This document shows, piece after piece, positions 18,297-27,999 of a stretch of 64,000 bases of DNA; within the stretch, counting starts at the first letter, position 1, and each line of letters starts with the position of its first letter. The DNA comes from Undaria pinnatifida (lineage: Eukaryota; Sar; Phaeophyceae; Laminariales; Alariaceae). The DNA lies in the NCBI GenBank assembly GCA_012845835.1, contig JABAKD010000014.1:3769710-3833709 (forward strand). The letters run 5' to 3'. The notes under the pieces are model-generated. The model saw nothing but the letters and a program-made list of their open reading frames with translations. It made no database searches and was not told the DNA's origin. Both the position numbers and the translations under genes were made by a program.

Positions 18297-20228
18297 TTGC
18301 TAAACGACGAGCCAGTTCGCATCTACGTTCCCCTGCTCATGCGCCCTTGGATCATGCAAGCTTGCCACTCGACGGCCTCCTGCCACCTTGGCACCACGCG
18401 CACGTTGCGCATGCTGGAGCGTTTTTATTGGTGGATTGGCATGAGTGTGTGTACCCGGTGGTGGCTTCGCCACTGCTTGAAGTGCCAAGCGCGGATAACC
18501 CCACGGCTGACTGTCCGCTGGCCCATCATCACAATGCCTCTGCCGGAAGGTCCAGGTATCGCCGTCAGTGTTGACTACTTCGGCCCCCTTCCGGTCACAC
18601 CACGAGGCAACACCTACATCCTGCTGTTCACCGATCGCTTCAGTCGTCGGGCCGACATGTTCCCCGTCACTGCCGCTGAGTTCACCGCGGAAGGTACAGC
18701 CAATATCCTGGTGAACCAATACATACCCTTGTGGGGGTGCCCGCGCACCATACTCTCGGACAACGGACTGCAGTTCTGCTCCAAGCTTTCACAAGCTGTA
18801 TGTCAGTTGTTAGGTGTACACAAGCATGATACAAGCTCCTACCATCCCAACTGTAACGGGGGCGTTGAGCGGGTAAATCAAACTATGGCACAAATTCTGG
18901 CTATGGTCGTCAACGAGCGACAAGACGACTGGGACTTGCATCTGCCCCACGTCGAATTCGCTTACAACAACTCTGTCAGCGCGGCGACGGGTTTGGCACC
19001 CAACGAGGTCCACATGGGCAGACTCCCACGGCTCCCCCTGACGATTTTCGACCGCAAACGTGTCGTGGGACACCAGAGTCTGGCCCGTGACCTCCTGGCC
19101 TATTGCGATTTGGCCACCGACCGGCAAAAACGCGCGAACGACATTGTCCGCGCACACCACGCCCTCACCGTTTCCCGTGTTGACCGCAGAAACTCCGCCC
19201 TCGCCGACGCGCTGCGTCCAGCACCTAATTTCACTGTGGATGGTTGGGCATGGGTATACAATTCTGCCTCTACCATCCGCCAGGGTGTGAAGGCGAATAC
19301 CGACGCCAAGGTACTCAAGGCCAAACTCGCGCTTAACTGGACGGGCCCATACAAGGTCCTGGCCGTCGGTCCCTGCTCCGCCGCCGAGACCCCGGACGGC
19401 TCGCCGCTCGGGAGCAACCTCCTTTATTTGGATCTCCCTTCCGACCTGCCTGGTTCGGACGCTCGTCAGCGTGTGGCAATCGAGCGCTGCAAACCCTGTG
19501 CCAACCCCCACGACAGCGGGGACATGCCCAAATACCTACCGGCGGGGCTGACACAGTATGTGCTCAACAAATTTTCCAAGACGTCCCCGCCGTACCACGT
19601 CACTCAAGACGACGTTTCGACTCCCCTCCAACGGCTGGAGGTGGAGCAGATCACTGGTCATCAGTCGGTACGGGGGCGAGGTGGCATCATCACGGTGCTA
19701 TACAAGACGCATTGGGCGGGACTCTCCGAACCGTCCTGGGAGCGGGAAATGGACCTCCACCTCTCCCGCTCGCACATCTTGCGTTATTGGGCCGGAACCC
19801 CGGACCAGCACCGCCAAACCAACCGCCTTTACCGCCGAATGCGGATCGGGGCGGCACAGCGTGAGCTCTCCCGCAACAACGGGGAACGTTTCCTAGCGCC
19901 GGGCTACGCCTGTGTTTCCCGCACCGATTGGCTCCGTCGCTACCACGACACCATACTTCCTAAGGGAGCCCACTTTTGGTACAAGGGAGACGATGGTTTA
20001 TGGTGTCTAGGAAAAATCAGCGCGAGCACTACCGAGGACAAGGTATACCTGGTCCGCTTTCTGGACGACCCGGGACCGATTAAACTCCCTCTTCCTCCGG
20101 CGCGCTACACGACTTCAACGGGAGCCGTACGAGGCTCTTGGTGCTTGCAAGTTCACATCGCCAGTGCGTTTCCTCGGGGAATCCAACGTAACGTAGACGA
20201 ATCTCGAGGCGCGGCCGTGGCCAGTTGA
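18297..20228 (+). CDS. Integrase with chromodomain, Ty3/gypsy chromovirus type
   Basis: 643 codons, uninterrupted. Residues 23-63: HHCC zinc domain (CHSTASCH, then CLKC). Residues 90-260: integrase core with D93 (SVDYFGPLP), D155 (ILSDNGLQF) and E191 (NGGVERVNQ); the D155-E191 spacing is exactly 35, the DD35E signature. NNSVSAATGLAPNEV is the usual region after the core. Residues about 440-500: chromodomain-like VLYKTHWAGLSEPSWERE. Residues about 560-610: HFWYKGDDGLWCLGKI and YLVRFLDDPGP, resembling a Tudor/SH3-like fold. The protein would be imported to the nucleus with element cDNA and insert it, the chromodomain targeting chromatin marks (family knowledge). All catalytic residues are present, so it is potentially active. 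The frame enters from upstream without an ATG; in the parent element this was part of a Pol polyprotein. Confidence 0.88.
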   Translation: MLNDEPVRIYVPLLMRPWIMQACHSTASCHLGTTRTLRMLERFYWWIGMSVCTRWWLRHCLKCQARITPRLTVRWPIITMPLPEGPGIAVSVDYFGPLPVTPRGNTYILLFTDRFSRRADMFPVTAAEFTAEGTANILVNQYIPLWGCPRTILSDNGLQFCSKLSQAVCQLLGVHKHDTSSYHPNCNGGVERVNQTMAQILAMVVNERQDDWDLHLPHVEFAYNNSVSAATGLAPNEVHMGRLPRLPLTIFDRKRVVGHQSLARDLLAYCDLATDRQKRANDIVRAHHALTVSRVDRRNSALADALRPAPNFTVDGWAWVYNSASTIRQGVKANTDAKVLKAKLALNWTGPYKVLAVGPCSAAETPDGSPLGSNLLYLDLPSDLPGSDARQRVAIERCKPCANPHDSGDMPKYLPAGLTQYVLNKFSKTSPPYHVTQDDVSTPLQRLEVEQITGHQSVRGRGGIITVLYKTHWAGLSEPSWEREMDLHLSRSHILRYWAGTPDQHRQTNRLYRRMRIGAAQRELSRNNGERFLAPGYACVSRTDWLRRYHDTILPKGAHFWYKGDDGLWCLGKISASTTEDKVYLVRFLDDPGPIKLPLPPARYTTSTGAVRGSWCLQVHIASAFPRGIQRNVDESRGAAVAS

Positions 20229-21090
20229 CTTCCAAGCCACCACCGCTTCTCGATAGTTCTTCATTTTTTTGAGGTATGAGTTTTGCGTCTTTGTCTTTGG
20301 GTCGTTCGTAGTGTCCTGAGGGTCTTCATCGAGTTTTGGGGCGGTTCTTTCCATTTTTTTTTCTGTCCTGCCGAACCCCCTGCTCAATGCCGGGTCAGGG
20401 TTCGGGAAAAACGCCGCTATCTGAGGCGCGGGGTTGCCGTCTTTTTGTCATAGTTCAAATTCGCCCTGCCGACGCCCTCCTCAGCCCAGAGCCGGGGGGC
20501 GACCAGTGTACGGGTCTGTGTGTCTTCTTTTATGTTTTGTGTGTTGTATTTGTTCTGCTTTTTTTTTTTTTTTTTTGTCGTCTAAATGCTTCCTCCCCTA
20601 GCGGGGCAGTATGTGTTGACAACTTCCATCCCGGGTATTCGTAGTTTCCTCGTCTAACCCCCCGCCTTGCCGATGGCCCGCGGGAGGTTTTTCGCATGAC
20701 TTCTCCCTTGTGTTAGCGCCTGCGTTCCCCTCCATATCGACGAGGGCTCGCCTCGCCATAGTACTTTTTCTGTGGTTGGTTTACCGCAGAGCCTTTCCTG
20801 CCCCCCCCGCCACACCGGCGGCATGCGGCAGGTTCTAGAGCCTTTTCTGCCCCCCCCGCCACCCCGGCGGCATGCGGCAGGTTTTTGATGGGTGACTATT
20901 GCCTTGCTGTAGGGCATGCTTTTCTTTCTACTGCTTTTCTTCGCGTGTTCCTGGCTCCATAGCCAGACGGTTAGAGGTGTGGGAGTGGGGTTTGAGGAGC
21001 CGCATCTTCGACTCATGGTCTAGTTCGTAGAACCGGAGTTTCCCCGAATCTCCCATATTTCTGCATATGCGACTCATCAGGGTGGGCTAG
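20229..21090 (+). other. 3' untranslated part of the LTR element
   Basis: About 860 bp between the integrase stop and the 3' LTR. Contains two near-identical 50-bp segments (about 20783-20832 and 20836-20883) with CCCCCCCGCCAC and CGGCGGCATGCGGCAGGTT, and T-rich runs. No ORF recognised. Confidence 0.5.
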
Positions 21091-21358
21091 TGTTAAGATA
21101 CGGCCTCGAAAGGCCTGTAGGTATCCGAATTTGAGATCATTTGAATGGGTTTCGTATGATAAGGTTGGCGGTTTATATTCGGGGAAGTTAGGAATTAGAT
21201 CGGAGGCACGCGCCTCCGATCTCAGAAGCTATCCCGGGCTCTGGTGGAAACGAATAAAGCTACATCTCTACGAAGGAACGAAAGTGAGTACTCCGAGGAC
21301 CTACCCAATTGGCAGACCTGCAGGGGGCACTCTGTGTCCCCCACCTATTAATTTAACA
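21091..21358 (+). repeat. 3' LTR
   Basis: Reads identically to the 5' LTR, followed by TCAA, the target-site repeat also found just before 13047. Confidence 0.9.
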
Positions 21359-21659
21359 TCAAGGTGATTTCGCCATGCAATGCCAAGTAGAGCGTACTGA
21401 GAGTCTCGCAGGGTTGAAGAGAATATACTATGACATGTGTATGCCGTTGCTTGTTAAAGTATGCATATATATATGTGTGCTTCGCTGTCTCCTTACTTGG
21501 TCGCCTGTGTTTTCGTTCGTTGTTGGTGGTGTGGGGTGTAGTGCTGGCGTCTTGGTGCTGGCATTATTGAGTGTGGCGGCGCGTATCTCCGACATTGTGA
21601 CCTTTCTTCGTCATCTTAGCTTCAATATTCAATATTGCACAAATAATACCACTCACTAA

Positions 21660-22110
21660 TCCAGGTATCAATATTCCAATCACAAGTACAGTTGGGCGCC
21701 AGACCCGTCGCCGCGCTGACGGAGTTGTTGTAAGCGAATTCTACGTGGGGCAGATGCAAGCCCCAATCGTCTTGTCGCTCGTCGACGAAAGGGTTTCTAG
21801 ACCTCCGACGGTATCGGAACCCACAACGAGGAGGCGAGGAGAGGCGGAGGCGGAACCGGAAGCAGACACGGAGGCGGACACTGAACCGGATACACCGTAG
21901 CCTGGTGCACATGGGTTAGCGAGCTTAAAGACGGAGCAGGGCCCGTAGACCCTGTGGGCGTCTTCGAGAGCGGGGCTCGGGCAAGTGGAAATAGTCCATA
22001 ATCTACAGCGGGGGTGCATTGCCATAATCTACAGCGGGGGTGCGTTGCGCCTTGACATCCAGGTATCAATATTCCACTCACAAATACAGGTATCAATATT
22101 CCACTCACAA
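21660..22110 (-). mobile_element. Mosaic of rearranged LTR-element fragments
   Basis: On the minus strand, 21700-21785 encodes VDERQDDWGLHLPHVEFAY and NNSVSAATGLAP, which matches the integrase ORF at about residues 205-236. Next to it, 21900-21990 matches 14845-14925 of the same element (words such as GACGCCCACAGGGT). The block is bounded by repeated CCAGGTATCAATATTCCA at 21661, 22061 and 22085. Two parts of one element that normally lie 4 kb apart are now joined. Confidence 0.65.
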
Positions 22111-22886
22111 GTAATTATTATTACCTGGTGGTATTAATTATCACTATTTACTATAAATAACTAGAATATTAGACTGTACTACGACCTCTGGCACAAAATA
22201 ACAGTCGTTTTGTATGTAGCAGAGCACGCATGAGATGCAGCGCTGCTACATGGCCTAACACGGCCTAACGACCTCATCATGTAGGCGGCCACATGCCACG
22301 TATCTATCTATACTGACCCTGCTTCTTCTACGAAGTACTTCTAGGTCCCCCAAGGGCAGGACCAGGGGGAAGATCAGATTAAATCTGAAGATTAGATTTT
22401 AGAATTTTAGGATTCCGACTATCATACCCTTGATCTGGCTTTTTTCAGCCGGGATCCGGGGCTCTGCCGGGGATTTCCTATTTTTCGTTTTTGTTTCGAG
22501 GTCTGTTGGTGTGGGTGACACTCGACCTATTTCTTCTGGTTCTTCTGCTTTCATCAGCACTGCCGGACTGCTACCACGCCACGCACGCTGCACCCCATCG
22601 AGCCCCATTTGCCGTTGCAGCAACCCCTGTGCCACTGCTGGGAAGAGAGCTCCTTCAATATTTAGCTGGCAACACACGGAGTGACCTCTGTCGGCTTCTG
22701 CCCCTTGACGGGGTGCTATCTGGCGGGTCCGCGGTTCACAGGGAGACAGAAAAAACAAAAACGAAGAACGAATCAGCGCACCAGGAGGCCAAGTGGGAGT
22801 CGGAGGGGCAGCGACTGTAGCGGCGGCGGCAGCGGCAGCGGCAACAGCTGTGGTGGACGGAGTGGGGGGGGCGTGTGTTGAGGGGA

Positions 22887-22940
22887 ATGTGCAGCGCGAG
22901 GAGCAAGGGCGGCCTTGCGGGTTTCTTCCGGCGGAAAAAG
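22887..22940 (+). CDS. Candidate first exon of the Nudix gene
   Basis: An ATG opens MCSARSKGGLAGFFRRKK and ends in phase 0 at AAG|GTACGG, which would join in frame to the exon at 28000. It lies in a GC-rich island (22.44-22.94 kb) that stands out from the surrounding AT-rich repeats and could be a promoter/5' exon region. No homology supports it and a 5 kb intron would be required. A 191-codon minus frame over the same island (22399-22974) is equally unrecognised. Confidence 0.25.
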
Positions 22941-23426
22941 GTACGGCCTCAGCCTTGTCATATCCCATGCCCACAGATTCGAGTTTTTTTTCTCGTCGCG
23001 TCTGACTTGTGTTTTGTGACTGCTGCCGTTACAGCAGTTAAAAACTGCTGCTGTACGAGTACCTACAAGTATACTGCTGTAGAAACAAAGAAACCAGGTG
23101 ACCGTGGTTGACCGCATTGACGGACCTCATGTGTATTCTAAAACCAGTATAATGAAGCCCAAAGACGCCTTGACGCGTCCCAAAATATCGGTCTCCTATT
23201 GCGTTACCCTATTGTTTTCGACCTCATCTGATGTATACTTGTACAGGTATACTCGCAGCATCTCGTAGTAGCGGCCTGCCCGAAATACCGGCAGTATATC
23301 GGAACCCGGAGCTTACTGAATTACTGGGCCAAGCGTTTTCACAGCACTATATCGAGAAGCCGATACTTCTAACTTTTACGCCGGCAGTATAGAGGTAACA
23401 CCTACTGCTTTCTTGCAGTTCGTATC

Positions 23427-23612
23427 GTAGGGGACCCCCAGCAAGGCGGGTGGTGTGCCGATGTGACGGCCTTTTGGAGGGAAGCCGCCGTATTTATTCC
23501 AGTTTATGACTTATGATATGAGTGCAATTCCCCAGTACGGGTCGCGCCAAGCGAAGCCTCATGTCGGGATACCACGCCTGACCGAAATGGGGGGACCCCT
23601 ACATACTACAGT
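23427..23612. mobile_element. AAGGCGG-type MITE, second copy
   Basis: Ends TAGGGGACCCCCAGCAAGGCGG and GGGGGGACCCCTACATACTA form the inverted termini. Same internal order as 1706-1884. Confidence 0.65.
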
Positions 23613-24295
23613 TGTGTGCTGTATCTTCGTGCCTCCTTCTGGAAACAAACGAACATGGCAACTATCAGAAAAAACGAAGATTATCTCTCTTCTTGTTTGC
23701 GTCGGCTTCTCGTTCTGCGCTTGGGCAACGGAAAAGCTTTGGGGCCTGCGTCAAACTGGCGCGTGGCTCACGAGGCTTGAACATCTGCCGGCTGGCCGAC
23801 GGGCTTATCTTTGGAAGACCGGGAGTCAGCAGGATCGGTAGAAGCAGTGGAGATATCATGCCATGATTCCGACGATCTGCGATGGAGGAGAGCGAGCCCG
23901 TTTGAGCCCGAAATTGTGTACCGGGTACCTGGTAGTCTTACCAAAAAAAGGGTTGTCAGAAACATCGACATATGAGCGGCCGCATGCATGCATGTCACGA
24001 AGCTGCTCATGAATTGTACGCGTTCGCCGCCTGCCGCCCCAAACCTCAATGCATCCAAGTTACTTCTGCGAGTGGAATACGTATGATACACGTATGACAT
24101 GATGTACGTACAACAGGCAGCACCGCATTGACACGGGCATTTTTTGTTCCTTGCTTGAACGAACATGCCTGGAAATGAGAAATGGAGATCATGTGCCTGA
24201 ATTCAGCAGGCGCTCTCTGTTTTGTACAACAGCAGTGACGACCTTCTACGTGATCGTCTTCCACACATTTACCGGTATATGTTTCTGGTGGAGGC

Positions 24296-24450
24296 TTCAG
24301 CTGCTCTGTGATATATGCGTGTACCACCTTTGGTTTGTGTTTTTTCCCTGGGGTATTCCTCAGCTCCAGAGTGACTGGAGCCTGTCCTGTGACCACGGAC
24401 TTGATTATGCGAGTTAATGTGAGAACAACAGGAACAACAACAACAACAAT
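24296..24450 (+). mobile_element. AAC-tailed retroposon-like repeat, empty MITE site
   Basis: Contains GATATATGCGTGTACCAC, TTTTTTCCCTGGGGTATTCC and GACCACGGACTTGATTATGC, and ends in a CAACAACAACAA tail. Other copies: 25978-26115 (plus, carrying a MITE), 40006-40100 (minus), 59820-59960 (minus) and 60800-60950 (plus). At 24414-24417 this copy has a single TTAA, the un-inserted state of the 26016 site. Confidence 0.65.
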
Positions 24451-24854
24451 ACAGCAGCATAAGCATAATAAGCATTAGCACCGCCTTTCACGGCTTGTTG
24501 TGGATACCACCGGCAGTGTTTACGTTTTACCGCACCTGGTACACTACTGTCTTCTTTTTTTTCTTATCCCATCCACCAGAGGGTACCCGAGGGTATAATT
24601 TATAAAAAATATTTCAAGGACGTCAGCCGTGAGTTCGACGAACGCACTTTTTGTTTCTCCTTCTCCTCGCTGTGTAGACGTAGACTCAGACCCGGGATCA
24701 TTAAGCGGGCTCTTCTTCCCCCATCACCCCGGTGGGCGACTTCGTGTTTATCGCGAGTAGAATCCAGCACTTTCTTCCCTCGTCGACTGGCGTTGAACGT
24801 GCTTAAACACGCTATAAAGCGCTCTCGGCAGTTGTTGTCTCTAGAAAATAAAAG

Positions 24855-24945
24855 CCGCCATGCCATACCGAGACGTGAACCCCTTGTTAGTATTACGAGT
24901 GTTCGAGGTTTACCACTAAACCACCGGGGCGACCGGTGTTGCTCT
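24855..24945 (-). other. tRNA-like relic
   Basis: The minus strand shows an A-box-like GGTGGTTTAGTGGTAAACC and, about 40 bp on, a B-box-like GGTTCACGTCT. GTCGCC at one end pairs with GGCGGC at the other. I could not fold an anticodon stem, so a tRNA pseudogene or SINE head is more likely than a working tRNA. Confidence 0.35.
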
Positions 24946-25525
24946 GGCTATAGTATAGCTCTAGCAGGCGGGCCATTATTGCCATTTCGACAGTAGGTTC
25001 ATTTATTACATACACCAGCAGCAGTAGTACCAGCTGCTAAACCTTAGTTATATCGGTTCTTTTTATCTACTCAACGTCATCAGTAAAACACCCAGCCGTG
25101 AAGGAGAAACCCAAAACAAATAATCGCAAATGAACAGAGGAAAGCAAAAATGTCAGCGAAGTTTATCGTGTTACATCAACACCGATAATATAAGTTTCGT
25201 TGGACCACCTCAGCACAACAATTCGACGCGAGTCGACGAGGGAAGAAAGTGCTGAATTGTTCTCGCAAATATAGACGAAGGCGCGTACCGTAGTGTGGAG
25301 GGGGGAGAAAAGCCTGCTTGGTGACACCGGATCTGGGTTGCGTCTCGGGAGAGGGAGAAGAAAATGTGCGAAGATAAGAGATGGGATGAGCAGAGAGAGC
25401 TCTCAAGTATACGCGATTCAAGCAAGCAAGAGCTTTTAGGTTCGTGTGCTATATTATAAAACTTCAAGTACACTCCAGCTGTGTGTGATACTCCGATCGC
25501 GTGTATTACGGGTTGTGTGTCCTCA

Positions 25526-25614
25526 TTAACCCCTTCACAACTGGAAACCCGTTTTGGGGGGCAAAATTACTTGGATTTAGTATAGGGAGGGCTTCGGGGT
25601 TTTAAAGGGGTTGA
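25526..25614. mobile_element. piggyBac-like MITE, copy 2
   Basis: Begins TTAACCCCTTCACAAC and ends AAAGGGGTTGA; internal ACTTGGATTTAGTATAGGGA matches the other copies in inverse orientation relative to 26016. Confidence 0.65.
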
Positions 25615-26015
25615 AGGATATATACGACCATATTATGTGGTAGTATTTTGAGGCAGATAGTAAATCTTGCTAAGGTATGATAGCTATTTGGGCACTCTGG
25701 CTGGCTAAAGGGTACCGTGATATACGGCTCGATCGACCTGTGAATAGTAATAGCGTGTTTCCAAGCAACAGCGTCCCGATCCGGCCGAGTCAACCTATTA
25801 ATAGAGCCTTCACAAGCCATAGCATCCAAGCATAGGTCACCCTATAGCGTTTTGGTTCGGGTTCGGGTTCGGGTTCTGGTCGGGTTTTCGACGTCAGGCG
25901 GCAGGCGGCACGGCCAAAACCTCCGCGTGGAAGACTAACTCCTAGGACGATTTTAACAAGCTTCAATACGAACCTGTCTGGAGCTGTCCTGTGACCACGG
26001 ACTTGGTTGTGCGAG

Positions 26016-26105
26016 TTAACCCCTTTAGAGCCCCCGAACCCCTCCCTATACTAAATCCAAGTAATTTTGTCCCCAAAAACGGGTTTCCAGTTGTAAAGGG
26101 GTTAA
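26016..26105. mobile_element. piggyBac-like MITE, copy 3, inserted in a retroposon
   Basis: 82 bp between two TTAA. Ends CCCCTTTAGAGCC / AAAGGGG. It interrupts a copy of the AAC-tailed repeat: GCGAG|TTAA...TTAA|TGTGAGAACAAC here versus GCGAGTTAATGTGAGAACAAC at 24409. This is direct evidence of TTAA target duplication, the hallmark of the piggyBac superfamily. Confidence 0.85.
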
Positions 26106-27264
26106 TGTGAGAACAACCTGTCGGAAGTATATGATTTGTCATGCGCCCTGTGATACTGCCTTTTAGTATTCGTTATTTGACGATATTGACTCTCCAATCT
26201 CTAACCTGCAATCTCGAGCGCATTTTTTCCGTTTGTCCTTTTTGAACGGTGAAAGTGCGATGCTACTGCTGCGGTCGTGCTAGTTCAGTATTATACGCAC
26301 CGTATTCATATTTTGTGTTCATCTTTGGTTACGTGGCATACATACGTTGACGTTGTCTTGTGCAGTCAGACACCCAGTAGCCTCACCTTTTACTACTAAG
26401 TAACTGCTGTACGGAGCGAAACCATCTGTTGTTTGATATTAAATGCGGCGCAATTATAAAACAAGATGTTTGTCGACGGTGCGCGAGCTACGATCAGTAC
26501 CTTGTCGTTGTGTTGGGATGTCCAGGCAGCCATGGGCGACAGGGATCACTTGGACCACAAAAATAGAGCCCTACGACAACGTGCCGTCATGCGCGAGCAA
26601 TAAAGTGGTCCTGAGAGATGCCCATGTTGGTTTCCTAGAATATGTTGGCGTTTTTTGTTTGGGGCCTATTCGCCTATTCAAGGAGGACCTCTCCCCATCC
26701 TCACAAACACGGATATCGACGTAGCATAGGCCCCTCTCGGAGGTACTGCCTTGGATTGTCGAGGGAGATGTGCCTCATCAAGCTTGTGGTGCCTACCTGG
26801 TTTATTATCGACGAACGTCCGCGGCGGAATATTTCTTCGGCATTCAAACCGTAAACGAAAAATGTGTCATTGTACAGCAAGACGTGCCTCGGAGCCCCTG
26901 TCGCTTGCGACCTCGGCCCGAACCAGGGCCAGCGTCAGGCGCAACGAGTGGCCACGTTGTCAGGGTTTCCATCGATACTTGGATGTGTCTCGATAGATTT
27001 CTGTGCGACGAGTAAACCGGAATCACCAACTTTCGAGAAACGTCATCAACATCGGCCTAAATTAGAAACGAAAGAAACATGAACAGGACCTACAGTAGTA
27101 ATAGTAGGTGCTACTATAATCACTAATTTAGTATACGATACGTACTGCTACATACAGCTAGCTGTACTTTCGGTGTTGGGTTGGTGTCACTGACAAGATA
27201 TGAAATGCATACTAAAATGCATCATACACTATTTGGGTTATTAAAGCTGAATTAATGCATGGGG

Positions 27265-27665
27265 ACTCCCCGGGTACTGTTGCAAAGGTATACCCGTACC
27301 CCGGGTATTGTGCCACAGCAGTCTTGAAGAAGTCACAGAAATTCCGGGCTAGGGTATGGGGATCTTACAGAATTTACAGAATTTGCGGGTACGGTACGGA
27401 AATGTTGCAGAACTCACAGAAGTTCCGGGTATTGTGGCACGGGCGTACAGAACTTGGACAATGAAAAAAAAACGATGTACCCGTACCCCGGGTATTTGGG
27501 GCACTGGCGTACAGAACTTCCAGAAGTTCCGGGTACGGGTATGAATGTCGTACATGGCTTCCAGAAGTTCCGAGTACGGGTATGTATGTCCTACAGAACT
27601 TACAGAAGCTCTTTGTAGGGCAATACCCTGGGTAAATACCCCGGGTATGGTTTGTGCGTACCCTG
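27265..27665. repeat. CCGGGTA-rich imperfect tandem repeat
   Basis: Repeated segments of the form GTACCCCGGGTATT, CAGAACTT(A/C)CAGAAGTTCCGGGTACGGGTATG at roughly 55-70 bp spacing. Confidence 0.6.
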
Positions 27666-27798
27666 CGGAACACGACCTTGAAAAATTTCCGCTTCTGAAG
27701 ATGCGCGATTCCGATCCGTGAAAAGGCCTTCGTACTATTTAATAAATTATAAATACTTGAAGATACCTGGTACTTACGAAAAACCGGCAGGGGTTTCC

Positions 27799-27889
27799 CA
27801 TGGTTCGGTTCGATTCGATTCGATTCGGTTCGGTTCGGTTCGGTTCGGTTCGGTTCGGTTCGATTCGGTTCGGTTCGGTTCGGTTACTA
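27799..27889. repeat. GGTTC microsatellite
   Basis: About 17 tandem pentamers (GGTTC/GATTC), just upstream of the first recognised Nudix exon. Confidence 0.9.
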
Positions 27890-27999
27890 TTAATACGTGT
27901 GTATCCATATCTGCATCTGTCTATATCTTTTGTCTACCTGGTATCAATAGATCTGTCAAACTAATGTGCCTACGCCCCCCGCTTTTTTTCCCGCCGCAG

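Larger units (their letters stand above)
13047..21358 (+). mobile_element. LTR retrotransposon (Ty3/gypsy, chromovirus-like), integrase-only
   Basis: Two 268-bp direct LTRs (13047-13314, 21091-21358) read as identical, begin TGTTAA and end TTAACA, and are flanked by a 4-bp repeat TCAA. Internal features in order: gag-type zinc knuckle (about 13675-13720), a block of roughly 231-bp tandem repeats (15187-15925), a repeat-rich hydrophilic ORF (16895-17734), and an intact integrase ORF with chromodomain (18297-20228). I find no aspartic protease, no reverse transcriptase YxDD core and no RNase H in the 4.5 kb between gag and integrase. A purine-rich AGGGTGGGCTAG precedes the 3' LTR. Identical LTRs imply recent transposition, hence trans mobilisation or very recent loss of pol. 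Confidence 0.85.
22941..27999. other. Repeat-rich stretch (intergenic or long Nudix intron)
   Basis: No exon recognised. Contains an AAGGCGG MITE (23427-23612), an AAC-tailed retroposon (24296-24450), a tRNA-like relic (about 24860-24940), a repeat at 25210-25395 shared with 1438-1620, two piggyBac-like MITEs, a tandem CCGGGTA-rich segment (27265-27665) and a GGTTC array (27799-27889). Confidence 0.5.

Noticed and set aside
22399-22974. 191-codon minus-strand frame as a gene
   Set aside because: No recognisable domain, an Ala/Pro low-complexity core and an equally long plus frame; kept only as part of the GC-rich island.
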